Positions 16,231-24,056 of a DNA stretch of 32,894 bases are shown here, one piece after another. Location of the stretch: NCBI RefSeq assembly GCF_001552535.1, contig NZ_BCRJ01000080.1, positions 1 through 32,894 of the forward strand, in the 5' to 3' direction. This stretch comes from Nocardioides jensenii JCM 1364 = NBRC 14755 (GTDB taxonomy: Bacteria > Actinomycetota > Actinomycetes > Propionibacteriales > Nocardioidaceae). The notes beneath the pieces were generated by a model. The model saw nothing but the letters and a program-made list of their open reading frames with translations, did no database searches and had not been told where the DNA came from. The translations under genes and the position numbers were made by a program. Numbering within the stretch: the stretch's first letter is position 1; each line of letters begins with the position of its first letter.

Positions 16231-17307
16231 TCAGACTTGGCTGAGGTGGCGCTCGAGGGTGCGCATCGCGCGGAGGCGGGCTGGCCGGTCGAGGTCGATC
16301 CGGATCTGTCCGGCCGCCTCCAGCAGGTCGGCCAGGCGCAGGGCCATGACCGCGATCCGGTAGCGGTGCCACATCTTGTAGAACGTCAGGTCGCCGAGGG
16401 TGCGGCCGGCTGCCCGCTCGTAGCACTCGATCGCCTGTGCTTCGTCGGGGAACGCCGCGAGGTCCGGGTGGCCGGCCTCACCGGTGACGGACTCGTGGTG
16501 GACGAACCAGAAGGCGACCTCGGATTCTGGCGGGGAGAGAGAGGCCAGCTCCCAGTCGAGGATCCCAGTGACGTCGAGACCGGTGTAGAGCAGGTTGATG
16601 AACTTGGCGTCGCCCCAGGCGAGACGCACCTCCGATGGCCCTGGGTGGTTGGCGCGCAACCAGCCGCGGGCTCTCTCAAGCACCGGCAGGTCGCGGTCAC
16701 CGAGCACCCGAGCGGCAAACCGCTCGAACAACACCCGATCGCCACCTATGCCGCGTGGCTGGGCGGCCAACTCCGGGTCGGCCAGCACAGGCAGAAACCC
16801 AAGTTCCAAACTAGCCGGGTCGACCCTGTGCACAGCGGCCATCGCCTCGATCGCAGAGCGGTAGACCTGTGTCTGGTCGAATGCAGGCAGATCGGCCAGC
16901 CAGCCGCCGATGGTGTAATGCGGGTCCTCCGACGGCACCCGCCCGGGCAGCCGCTCCATGACGAAGAAGGGCCGCCCGAACGGGTTGTCGCCCCCGTTCT
17001 CAAGTGCCACGGCGCCGGGCGCGAGTATCCCGGTGCCGCGCAACGCCTCGAGGGTCCGGTAGTGCACGGAGATGTCTGTCTCGAAGAAGAAGTTGCCGCC
17101 CGTCGGAGCAAACCGCGCCACGTAGGTGCCCACGCTCGGCCCCTGGTCTCCGGCGAGCACGTCGAAGAGCACGTTCTCGCCGGAATACCCCCCTGCGGGG
17201 CTGCGCACGTTGGTGACCCGGCCGCCGGGGGCCAGATCGCCGCCGTCGAGCCAGACCTGCAACCCCTTGGTTAGCAGCTCGGTGTCGCCCCGATGCAAGA
17301 CGGCCAT
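16231..17307 (-). CDS. APH-fold phosphotransferase, ACAD10/11-kinase-like
   Basis: A 358-residue kinase-like protein. The catalytic motif is RLAWGDAKFINLLY (229-241; WGD replaces the usual HGD) and the metal-binding DWELAS begins at Asp251; the N-terminal lobe shows PAGGYSGENVLFDV. Bacterial relatives beside acyl-CoA genes phosphorylate hydroxyl groups of hydroxyacyl-CoAs or alcohols; mammalian ACAD10/11 carry such a domain. It is therefore not taken as a drug-resistance gene. ATG 17307 begins right after the LLM stop at 17310. Within the operon it may phosphorylate a hydroxylated intermediate to permit later elimination; the substrate is unknown. Confidence 0.82.
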   Translation of the reverse strand: MAVLHRGDTELLTKGLQVWLDGGDLAPGGRVTNVRSPAGGYSGENVLFDVLAGDQGPSVGTYVARFAPTGGNFFFETDISVHYRTLEALRGTGILAPGAVALENGGDNPFGRPFFVMERLPGRVPSEDPHYTIGGWLADLPAFDQTQVYRSAIEAMAAVHRVDPASLELGFLPVLADPELAAQPRGIGGDRVLFERFAARVLGDRDLPVLERARGWLRANHPGPSEVRLAWGDAKFINLLYTGLDVTGILDWELASLSPPESEVAFWFVHHESVTGEAGHPDLAAFPDEAQAIECYERAAGRTLGDLTFYKMWHRYRIAVMALRLADLLEAAGQIRIDLDRPARLRAMRTLERHLSQV

Positions 17308-17309
17308 GG

Positions 17310-18401
17310 TCACAGGGCCTCGGGACGCAGCTTGTGGAAGCGCGGCATGACCTCGTGCGCAAGCAGACCCATCGACTTCTCCCAGTGGTCCGGGTTGTCG
17401 ATGTAGTCGTAGCCCAGCGCGAGCACGGTGCCGAAGCCGCCGACCGCGTCGTAGAAGTTGGCCAGCCCCTCGGCCACAGTGTCGGGGGAGCCGATCAGCC
17501 AGTTGTGCTTGGCGCAGTACTCCGCGTCGACCTCCGAGTCCGGGACGTTCTGGTCGTGCTTGAGGAACTTCTTGAACCCGAACTCTCCGTAGAGATAAAG
17601 CAGGCACTCGTCCTGGAACTTGCCGAGATCTCCCTTGACGCCGTACTCGTAGGCCTCTTCGTCGGTTTCGGCAACGAAAATGTCCTTCGCGATGTGCCAG
17701 TCTTTTCGGTCCGGTGTTCGTCCGGCGCGCTTCGCGCCCGCGAGCACCGAGCCCCAGTGGTCCTTGACGTAGTTGAGGCCGATGTTGAGGCTCATCGGGA
17801 TGAAGCCGCGTTCGCCGGCGAGTTCCAGGGTCGGCGAGGGTGAGCTGAAGCCGGAGACGCCGATGCGTGGGTGCGGGTCCTGGAGGGGGTAGATGTGCCG
17901 CTTGTACTTCTCGTACATCGTCTCGATGCCGCGGACGGTCCAGTACTTGCCCTTGTATTCGAAGGGCTCCTTGTCGGTCCAGAGCTTGAGGATGATCTCG
18001 AGCGACTCTGCGGTCATCTCCCGGGTCTGGCCGCCGGCTCCGTCCAGGTCGAACATCGACCAGTCTCCCGGGACGCTCGATGCGCCGACTCCGAAGAGCA
18101 ACCGCCCCTGGGAGAGGTGATCGAGATAGGCCACTCGGGAGGCGAGCTCAGCCGGGTGGTGCATCGGCAGCAGGTGCGCGCCGGCACCCAGCTTGATCTG
18201 AGAGGTGCGGGTGAGGGCCTGGGCGATCAACAGGTCTGGCGCGGGGCAGGGCTCGAACGTGGCGGTGAAGTGCTCACCGATCCACGCCTCGCTGTAACCG
18301 AGTTCGTCGGCCCACTCGATCATCTGGAGGTCCCACTGGGCAGCCTCATAGGGGTCACGGCCCTCGGGGTGGGCCGGCATCATGAACAATCCAAGTTCCA
18401 C
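17310..18401 (-). CDS. LLM-class flavin-dependent monooxygenase (limonene-monooxygenase-like group)
   Basis: A 363-residue bacterial luciferase-family protein with IVELGLFMMPAHPEGRDP at the start, ELGYSEAWIGEHFTATFEP, LGAGAHLLPMHHPAELASR, and LLFGVGASSVPGD, all strong signs of the alkanal/limonene-monooxygenase branch. The GTG at 18401 has GAGAGGA 6 nt upstream and gives the conserved start. It is the first gene of the seven-gene operon and faces the AcoR-like regulator across 255 nt containing two operator-like dyads. It would use FMNH2 from the operon's flavin reductase to oxygenate a hydrophobic substrate; identity unknown. Confidence 0.87.
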   Translation of the reverse strand: MELGLFMMPAHPEGRDPYEAAQWDLQMIEWADELGYSEAWIGEHFTATFEPCPAPDLLIAQALTRTSQIKLGAGAHLLPMHHPAELASRVAYLDHLSQGRLLFGVGASSVPGDWSMFDLDGAGGQTREMTAESLEIILKLWTDKEPFEYKGKYWTVRGIETMYEKYKRHIYPLQDPHPRIGVSGFSSPSPTLELAGERGFIPMSLNIGLNYVKDHWGSVLAGAKRAGRTPDRKDWHIAKDIFVAETDEEAYEYGVKGDLGKFQDECLLYLYGEFGFKKFLKHDQNVPDSEVDAEYCAKHNWLIGSPDTVAEGLANFYDAVGGFGTVLALGYDYIDNPDHWEKSMGLLAHEVMPRFHKLRPEAL

Positions 18402-18466
18402 GATCAATCCTCTCTGGTGTCGGCCTCCACACATCGATGTGATGTGGGTTACGCCGTTGACCAGAA

Positions 18467-18511
18467 AGTCTGGGGCTGCTCGCCGAGGGGTCCGCGTTCA
18501 AAGTCTGCACA
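18467..18511 (-). promoter_or_regulatory. Activator site plus CCCAGACT box, monooxygenase operon
   Basis: On the minus strand TGTGCA-N5-TGAACG (complement of 18495-18511) is followed after GC-type sequence by CCCAGACT (complement of 18467-18474). The same pair with the same 28-bp offset occurs before the SDR gene (22214-22258). The dyad is centred about 100 bp upstream of the LLM start, typical of an enhancer-like site for an AcoR-type activator. The regulator is inferred from proximity. Confidence 0.55.
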
Positions 18512-18581
18512 CCTCCGAACGCTGCGACAGGCTGGTGCGAACTCGCATGCGTGAGCCGCGCTCACCTCGGATCCGTCTCAG

Positions 18582-18598
18582 TGTTCAGATGTTGCACA
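18582..18598. promoter_or_regulatory. Activator-site dyad upstream of the regulator gene
   Basis: TGTTCA-GATGT-TGCACA is the third strong match to the dyad (on the minus strand TGTGCA-N5-TGAACA). It lies 59-75 bp before the regulator ATG at 18657 and 87 bp from the other site in this divergent region. It could serve autoregulation or help the operon promoter by looping. No CCCAGACT box accompanies it. Confidence 0.5.
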
Positions 18599-18656
18599 CA
18601 CCCTTCGCTGAGGTCCGGGTCACACTGGAACTCGACCGTGTGGAGGTGATCGTTCG

Positions 18657-20309
18657 ATGGACGTCAACGTGATTGCGCAGTCCTGGCGACGCTCGGAGCT
18701 CAGCGGAGTTGATCCCACACGCCTCGACCCGCCTCAGGTGGACGTGAACACCGACACCGTTCTGGTGCGAACCGTCAGGGAGGTCCTCTCGCCGACGCTG
18801 CACCACCTCGCTGATTCCGGCATGACGGTCGGCCTCACCGATGCCGACGGGAGGGTCGTCTGGCGGTGGGCGGAGAACAATCACATCCTGGGTTTGATGG
18901 ACGAGTCCCGGGTGGCGGTCGGGTTCGACTTCTCCGAGGAGAACGTGGGCACCAACGGCGCCGGCACTGTCCTTGAATCAGGCATGCCGGTGATGATCGG
19001 CGGCGGCGAGCACTACGTCGAGGAGTTGAAGCGCTTCGCCTGCTTCGCGGCGCCGGTGGTCCACCCTGTGACGGGTCACCGCATGGGTGTCCTGTCGCTC
19101 TCCTGTGAGGCGGGCAGAGAGACGCCGCTGATGCGCGCAATGGTGTTGCAGTACGCAGCCCACATCGGCCAGGCCCTGCTGGCGACGCAGACCGAGTCAC
19201 GGAAGCTGCTGCTCGACCAGTTCGCGGACGCCGCCCGAGTCCGACGTACGCCGGTGATCGCGGTGAGCCCCGACGTCCTGATCTGCGATCGCAAGGCTGC
19301 GCGCCTGCAGCTGGACCACCAGACGCTCTGGGACCACGTCCGGGACTTCACCTCGGAGGGCGACATCGTGGTACCGACGTCTGACGGCATCGTGGCCCGC
19401 GTCGAACCGATGCTCATCCAGGGACAGATGATCGGGTCGATCATCGTGCTGCGCAGCGAGCCCGGAGTGCGTCCGGCCAGCAACCGGGATGCGGTCGGCA
19501 CTACGCACCAAGATGTCAGCTGGAGTGGGCTGACCCAACGGATCACCGCGACGCTGGGCAGCGCCGGCCGCTTCCTGCTGTGGGGCGAGCCGTCGACCGG
19601 CAAGACCACGATGTTGCGTGAGGTGCTCGACCTCGACGGCGGAGATGTCTTCGACCTGGATTCGTCGACAGGCTCCTCGGCGGAGCAGGTCCGCCGCTTG
19701 CGCGGAGCCCTCCAGAGACGACCGCGTCGATTGGGGCTGCTGCACATCGACCGGATCAGCCGACATGTCGCCGGAGAGGTCGCCGAAGTGTTGGCGCAAG
19801 CCGCGGAGCGCGGCGTCCTGCTCGGTGCGACATCCGCGATCCACCCGAGGTCGGAGGTCGCCGACAGCGCGATCGCAGCGCACTTCGACGGTGTCGCGGT
19901 CGAGATCCTCCCGCTGCGGGAACGGCGCGACGAGCTGGCTGGCGACATCTCTGCCATCTCAGGGGCTCTGTTCGCCGACCGTGCTCGTCCCTTCAGCGAA
20001 GACGCCCTCCGTGCCCTGCGCCAGGGTGTGTGGGCCGACAACTACCACCAGCTCCACCGGCTAGTCACGACGCTGGCCCGACCCGTCGACGAGTCCGACA
20101 TCCCGGTCGGGTTGAGCGAGCTCCCTGCTGAGTTCCAGGGCCATGGCCGGGTGCTCACACCCATCGAGACCGCTGAAGCGGCCGCAATTGCGCGCGTCCT
20201 GCGCAATGCCGGAGGCAACAAGAAGCGGGCCGCAGAGTTGCTCGGAATCTCCCGAGGGTCCCTCTACGCCAAGATCCGGCGCTACCGCATCTCCGACGAA
20301 TCCCTATGA
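18657..20309 (+). CDS. AcoR-like GAF/degenerate AAA+/Fis regulator without GAFTGA
   Basis: A 550-residue regulator of the AcoR type. Residues 1-60 contain the characteristic SWRRSELSGVDP start; a GAF sensor region includes EENVGTNGAGTVLESG (95-109); a shortened AAA+ region has a Walker A GEPSTGKTT (310-318) and LPLRERRDEL (418-427); a Fis-type helix-turn-helix ends the protein (about 505-545, GGNKKRAAELLGISRGSLYA). The GAFTGA loop needed to contact sigma54 is absent, as expected in actinobacteria, which generally lack sigma54, so it should act with a sigma70-type polymerase. GGAGGTGAT precedes ATG 18657. It is divergent from the catabolic operon and probably activates it in response to substrate. 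Confidence 0.88.
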   Translation: MDVNVIAQSWRRSELSGVDPTRLDPPQVDVNTDTVLVRTVREVLSPTLHHLADSGMTVGLTDADGRVVWRWAENNHILGLMDESRVAVGFDFSEENVGTNGAGTVLESGMPVMIGGGEHYVEELKRFACFAAPVVHPVTGHRMGVLSLSCEAGRETPLMRAMVLQYAAHIGQALLATQTESRKLLLDQFADAARVRRTPVIAVSPDVLICDRKAARLQLDHQTLWDHVRDFTSEGDIVVPTSDGIVARVEPMLIQGQMIGSIIVLRSEPGVRPASNRDAVGTTHQDVSWSGLTQRITATLGSAGRFLLWGEPSTGKTTMLREVLDLDGGDVFDLDSSTGSSAEQVRRLRGALQRRPRRLGLLHIDRISRHVAGEVAEVLAQAAERGVLLGATSAIHPRSEVADSAIAAHFDGVAVEILPLRERRDELAGDISAISGALFADRARPFSEDALRALRQGVWADNYHQLHRLVTTLARPVDESDIPVGLSELPAEFQGHGRVLTPIETAEAAAIARVLRNAGGNKKRAAELLGISRGSLYAKIRRYRISDESL

Positions 20310-20321
20310 ATGTGAGTGATC

Positions 20322-21326
20322 ATGCAGCATCGCAGACTCGGCGACAGCGGACTCTCCGTCAGTCGCCTCTCCTACGGCAACTGGCTCAACAGCACGACGA
20401 GCGAGGACCTCGACAACGAGAAGGCGTGCGTTCTTGCGGCCTTGGAAGCGGGGATCACGACCTTCGACACCGCTGATGCCTATGGCCGGGGCACGGCCGA
20501 GACGACGCTGGGACACGTGATCGCCCACCAGCCCCGCGAGTCGTTGGTGCTGATGACCAAGTGCTACTTCCCGATGGGTGAAGGCCCGAATGACTCCGGG
20601 CTGGGACGCAAACACATCCACGAGTCCTTGCACGGTTCGTTGCGCCGACTCGGCACCGACTACGTCGACGTCTACCAGGCGCACCGGTTCGACGCGACGG
20701 TTCCACTCGAGGAGACGATGGTTGCCTTCGCCGACCTGGTCCGTCAGGGGAAGGTGCTCTACATCGGGACGTCGGAGTGGACCGCGGAACAGATCGTTCG
20801 CGGTCAGCGCCTGGCACAGGAATTGCGGGTCCCGTTGATCTCCAACCAGGCCCAGTATTCGCTCCTGTGGCGGGTCCCCGAGGCACAGGTCATGCCGACC
20901 AGCATGCGGGAGGGGCTTGGCACGATCGTCTGGTCGCCGCTTGCCCAGGGAGTCCTGACTGGCAAGTACCAGCGGTCTGCCCCTCCACCCCCCGGCTCAC
21001 GTGCCACCAACACCCAGGCCACGGACGGCCGAGGCGGCAAGTTCTTCCGTGACTTCCTGCACGACGACGTACTCGCCCGGGTCGCGGATCTCTCGCAGGT
21101 CGCCGACGAGCTCGGCTGCTCCATGGCGTCGCTCGCGCTCGCCTGGGTGCTGCGCAACGACGCGGTGTCCACCGCGATCATCGGGGCGTCGCGACCGACC
21201 CAGGTGGCGCAGAACGTAGCGGCCCTCGACGTCGAGATCAGCGACGACATGATGGAGCGGATGGACAAGATCCTGGGCGAGGTGGCGGTCACCGCGAGCA
21301 CCTACGACCAGACTCCCCATCTCTGA
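20322..21326 (+). CDS. Aldo/keto reductase
   Basis: A 334-residue AKR with the full catalytic tetrad: Asp49 and Tyr54 in FDTADAYGRG, Lys80 in LMTKCYFP, and His121 in VDVYQAHRFD. The NADPH-binding C-terminal region IIGASRPTQVAQNV is also present. It resembles the Kv-beta/YghZ-type group. A GTG two codons upstream is an alternative start. It follows the regulator by 12 nt and should be co-transcribed. The likely role is NADPH-dependent interconversion of an alcohol and carbonyl in the pathway encoded across the divergent promoter; substrate unknown. Confidence 0.9.
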   Translation: MQHRRLGDSGLSVSRLSYGNWLNSTTSEDLDNEKACVLAALEAGITTFDTADAYGRGTAETTLGHVIAHQPRESLVLMTKCYFPMGEGPNDSGLGRKHIHESLHGSLRRLGTDYVDVYQAHRFDATVPLEETMVAFADLVRQGKVLYIGTSEWTAEQIVRGQRLAQELRVPLISNQAQYSLLWRVPEAQVMPTSMREGLGTIVWSPLAQGVLTGKYQRSAPPPPGSRATNTQATDGRGGKFFRDFLHDDVLARVADLSQVADELGCSMASLALAWVLRNDAVSTAIIGASRPTQVAQNVAALDVEISDDMMERMDKILGEVAVTASTYDQTPHL

Positions 21327-21331
21327 GAACG

Positions 21332-21370
21332 GAATCGGCGGCCGGATCCCAGGGATCCAGCCGCCGATTC
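21332..21370. terminator. Strong bidirectional terminator hairpin
   Basis: Arms 21332-21350 and 21352-21370 pair at 18 of 19 positions (GAATCGGCGGC... against ...GCCGCCGATTC), with the centre CCCAGGG forming the loop. It lies between the convergent aldo/keto reductase (stop 21326) and SDR (stop 21383). There is no T tract, common in high-GC actinobacteria. Confidence 0.75.
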
Positions 21371-21382
21371 GCGGTGTCGAGG

Positions 21383-22159
21383 TCAGTCCACGGAGAGATG
21401 CGCTCCGAAGGTGTCGACCATGCCGCCGTCCACCGGCAGGGTCGCTGCGTGGATGTAGTCCGCATCGTCGCTGACCAGGAACGCAGCAGCCGCTGCGATG
21501 TCCTCCGGCTTCCCGAGTCGCTTGCCCGGATAGCTGGCCAGGGTGGCCTTGCTCTCCTCGGTCCTGGAGAAGTCGGCGACCATCGGGGTGTCGATCAGAC
21601 CGGGCGCGATCGCGTTCACCCGGACGCCCTGGTGGCCGTACCCGGCGGCCAGTTGACGCGTGAATCCGACAACGGCGTGCTTGGTGGACGTGTACGCCGC
21701 CCCGCCGCCCCCACCGCGCAGGCCTGCGCCGGAGGCGATGTTGACGATCGCTCCGCCACCTCCCTTGATCATGACGGGAAGCACAGCGTTGGACACGAGG
21801 TAGAGGCTGGTCAGGTTGGCAGCGAGCACGCCGTCCCACTCCTCGCGCGTGGTCTCCAGCACCTGCTTGAACCCGTCGAACCGACCAGCCGTATTGCTCA
21901 GGATGTTCACGGCCCCGAACTCACTGACCGCCTCGGCGACCATGTTCTGGACCGAGGACTCGTCGGTGACATCAACCTTCACGGCGTGGGAACGTCCGCC
22001 GGCCGTCCGTATCTGCTCGGCAACCTCCTCCGCCTTGACCGCGTCGAGGTCGGCGACCACGACGGCGGCGTCCTCTTCGGCGAACCGCAGCGCCTGTGCC
22101 TTGCCCAGTCCGGATCCTCCGCCGGTGACGATTGCCACTCGATCTTGAAGTCGTCCCAT
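21383..22159 (-). CDS. Short-chain dehydrogenase/reductase
   Basis: A 258-residue classical SDR: cofactor motif TGGGSGLG (12-19), DVTDESS (63-69), and catalytic Ser143, Tyr156 and Lys160 (YTSTK). The usual NNAG is SNTAG here, a tolerated variant. The C-terminal DGGMVDTFGAHLSVD is ordinary. ATG 22159 has GAGGAGG 4-5 nt upstream. Its promoter region carries the dyad and CCCAGACT box shared with the monooxygenase operon, so it is most likely part of the same regulon and oxidises or reduces a pathway alcohol or ketone. Confidence 0.9.
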   Translation of the reverse strand: MGRLQDRVAIVTGGGSGLGKAQALRFAEEDAAVVVADLDAVKAEEVAEQIRTAGGRSHAVKVDVTDESSVQNMVAEAVSEFGAVNILSNTAGRFDGFKQVLETTREEWDGVLAANLTSLYLVSNAVLPVMIKGGGGAIVNIASGAGLRGGGGGAAYTSTKHAVVGFTRQLAAGYGHQGVRVNAIAPGLIDTPMVADFSRTEESKATLASYPGKRLGKPEDIAAAAAFLVSDDADYIHAATLPVDGGMVDTFGAHLSVD

Positions 22160-22213
22160 CGTTCCTCCTCGAACTCTGATGTCGCACGTCGATCGCGACG
22201 CGCCTCGCACTCG

Positions 22214-22280
22214 AGTCTGGGTGTTCCCGGGTCATCCATTGCGTTCAAGATCTGCACACGCAGCGCTCTTCTGATGCACA
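22214..22280 (-). promoter_or_regulatory. Activator sites plus CCCAGACT box, SDR promoter
   Basis: On the minus strand TGTGCA-N5-TGAACG (complement of 22242-22258) precedes CCCAGACT (complement of 22214-22221) with exactly the spacing seen at 18467-18511. A weaker second dyad (22264-22280, intact TGTGCA half only) lies 22 bp further upstream, two helical turns away, on the same face. The sites are 83-121 bp before the SDR start, in the 155-nt gap behind the pseudogene. Confidence 0.55.
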
Positions 22281-22314
22281 AGATCGTGGGCCCGAGATGC
22301 CCCGAGAAGCGCTC

Positions 22315-23216
22315 CTAGACCGGCAGCAGGAATGCTCCCCCGTCGGTGCGCAGGATCTGGCCGGTCATCATGTCCGACTCGTCGGAAGCGAGGTGGATCA
22401 GCGCCTTGCCGTGGTCGTCAGGCGTCGCGGCCCGCTTGATCAGGTGCAACTGCTCGACGAACTGGTCCATCTTGCCGTCAGGGTAGTGGTCCAGCGTGGC
22501 CCGGGTGTTGGTCACGCCGGGGCCGATGCAGTTCACGTTGACGTTGTGCACGGCCAGCTCGCGCGCGAAGGCGACAGTGAGCCCCTGCACGGCCAGCTTG
22601 GTGAGCCCGTAGACGTTCCCGGAGAGAGCACCGGCCGTCGACGACTGGTTGATGATCTTGCCCTTGCCCTGAGCGGTCATCGCCGGGATCACGGCCTGGG
22701 TGGTGAGCAGCATGCTGGTCACGTTGACCTTCATGAACTTCTCCCAGTAGTCCACAGGAAGCTCGCTCATCGAGTAGTGGATATAGCCGGCGTAGAGGAC
22801 CGCGTTGTTCACCAGCACGTCGGCGAGCACCACCTTGGCGCCCTCCGCGACCAGCATCTCGGCGTACCGCTTGCCGATGCCTTGGGCGCTGCCCGTCCCG
22901 GTGCGGATCTGTCCGGCCAGGCGGAGACCGCGTTCGAGGTCCCCGCTCCAGACAGACCCGATCAGCCCGTAGTCGTTGTTGTTGGCGCGGCGCACCGCTT
23001 CGTCCTCGGTCTTGAACGTCTGGACGACGACTACCGGCCCCAAAATCTCTTCCTTGGCGATGCGCATCTCGTCGGTGACGTTGCTGAAGATCGTCGGCTC
23101 GAGGAAGTAGCCCTTGCCTGAGCCTTCGGGCACCTTGCCGCCATGGACCAACGTGGCACCCTCTTCGACACCGGAGGCGATGAACCCCTGCACCCTCTCC
23201 CACTGCGCCTTCCTGA
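22315..23216 (-). pseudogene. In-frame fusion of an ALDH fragment to a deleted SDR
   Basis: The frame is open from after a TGA near 23217. Upstream of base 22894 it encodes an aldehyde dehydrogenase piece (RKAQWERVQGFIASGVEEGA, FLEPTIFSNVTDEMRIAKEE, ILGPVVVVQTF, NNNDYGLIGSVWSGDLER, ending RTGT). That piece lacks the N-terminal NAD-binding half, the catalytic Cys and the C-terminus. At 22893 it joins directly to an SDR cofactor motif GSAQGIGKRYAEMLVAEGA. The SDR then jumps near 22815 from VVLADV to LVNNAV, missing about 45 residues, before continuing normally (QSSTAG, YGLTK, TDGGAFLLPV). At least two deletions produced it. A functional product is very unlikely. Confidence 0.8.
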
Positions 23217-23553
23217 CCGGCGTGGCGCATCACCAGTCCGGCGTCGCCGGCCAAGGCCTGGTCGAGATCAGCGTCCCCGCCACCGGCCTGAGGCCACCCG
23301 CCCCCTGGAGCCCGACACTCTGTTCACACGTGCGTCTTTGTCCTGGTGGATTGACGCCAGGCGGCCGTTGTCCACGAACTAGACCCGATCGGTCGGTCCG
23401 GGTCGATCGATTGACAGGGAAGGGCATCTGCATGAATACCGTTGCCACCGACCCGGCGAACCTGGTCGTCGAGAGACGGCGATCACGAGGCTCGCTGGAG
23501 CGGATACGTGATCACGCTCGCCGCGGTCGACGACAGGGCGCCAATCGTTCTGA
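23217..23553. other. Gene-poor stretch with a possible operator and mini-gene
   Basis: No intact gene is supported here. GACCCG-N11-CGGGTC (23382-23404) is an inverted repeat of operator size. GGGAAGGG (23417-23424) lies before an ATG at 23432 whose 54-codon frame (MNTVATDPANLVVERRRSRG...) runs into the hairpin element and stops at 23596. This could be the start of a lost gene interrupted by the element; the residues are not recognisable as a family. Confidence 0.35.
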
Positions 23554-23646
23554 TGTCGGAAGCTACGGCAGTTGGCACCTCTCTTGCGGTGGCTGAGCGT
23601 GACCGCGGTCGTCGTACCGGTGAACTGCCGTACTTTCCGACACCGC
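23554..23646 (+). ncRNA. Candidate structured RNA leader element, copy 2
   Basis: Second copy of the 93-nt element at 2830-2922. The outer stem is better paired here: 23554-23562 with 23634-23642 is continuous (including G-C and A-T pairs that are mismatches in copy 1), then 23564-23573 with 23623-23632 (CTACGGCAGTT side against AACTGCCGTA). The inner stem 23585-23593 with 23608-23616 is kept through two G-U replacements. The element ends 54 nt before the start of a small lipoprotein gene, again in the same orientation as the gene. Confidence 0.5.
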
Positions 23647-23696
23647 CCAACGCCGTCGGGCGGAACCTGGACGCTCCACGCCACGTCTCACTGAGC

Positions 23697-24020
23697 ATGA
23701 GGTGGATCCGCGTCCTCGCCGTGGTCGCGTCAATGACCGGATGCACCGGCGAGTCCACGAATGGCGACTCACCCGACGGTGACTGCACCAGTCACTACGC
23801 CCTGGTCGCCAATGCCCCGACCCGAGCCGCGTTGGAGCAGAAGCTGCTGCGCCAACATCCGAGCGTGAAGTCACTGAAGGTGCTCGACGAGGACACCGCC
23901 GACGAGAAGATCACCGTCAACCTGATCAATGCCCGCGAGCGCCTGGTGGCGTCGCTGGACGCATGGCGCAAGGACGACGGGACGTGGACCGCCCAGCGGT
24001 GGTCGCAGTGCATTGATTGA
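23697..24020 (+). CDS. Small putative lipoprotein
   Basis: A 107-residue protein from ATG 23697. Residues 1-16 are a short signal (MRWIRVLAVVASMTGC) with a plausible lipobox ending at Cys16, followed by a Ser/Asp-rich linker. The remainder is a small alpha/beta domain with ALEQKLLRQHPSVKSLKV and ITVNLINARERLVASLDAW, and has Cys at both ends of the domain (DGDCTSHY and SQCID), suggesting a disulfide. No family is recognised. It is preceded by hairpin element copy 2 and followed within 9 nt by a strong terminator, so it is a single-gene unit. Confidence 0.68.
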   Translation: MRWIRVLAVVASMTGCTGESTNGDSPDGDCTSHYALVANAPTRAALEQKLLRQHPSVKSLKVLDEDTADEKITVNLINARERLVASLDAWRKDDGTWTAQRWSQCID

Positions 24021-24028
24021 GCAGACTC

Positions 24029-24056
24029 TCGCCGGTGCTACACGTAGCACCGGCGA
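24029..24056 (+). terminator. Terminator hairpin after the small lipoprotein gene
   Basis: TCGCCGGTGCTAC (24029-24041) and GTAGCACCGGCGA (24044-24056) are perfect 13-bp arms around AC, starting 9 nt after the stop codon. No T tract follows. Confidence 0.7.

Noticed and set aside
16231..17307. Aminoglycoside resistance kinase
   Set aside because: APH fold is real, but the WGD catalytic variant and the acyl-CoA/monooxygenase operon fit the ACAD10/11-like metabolic branch.
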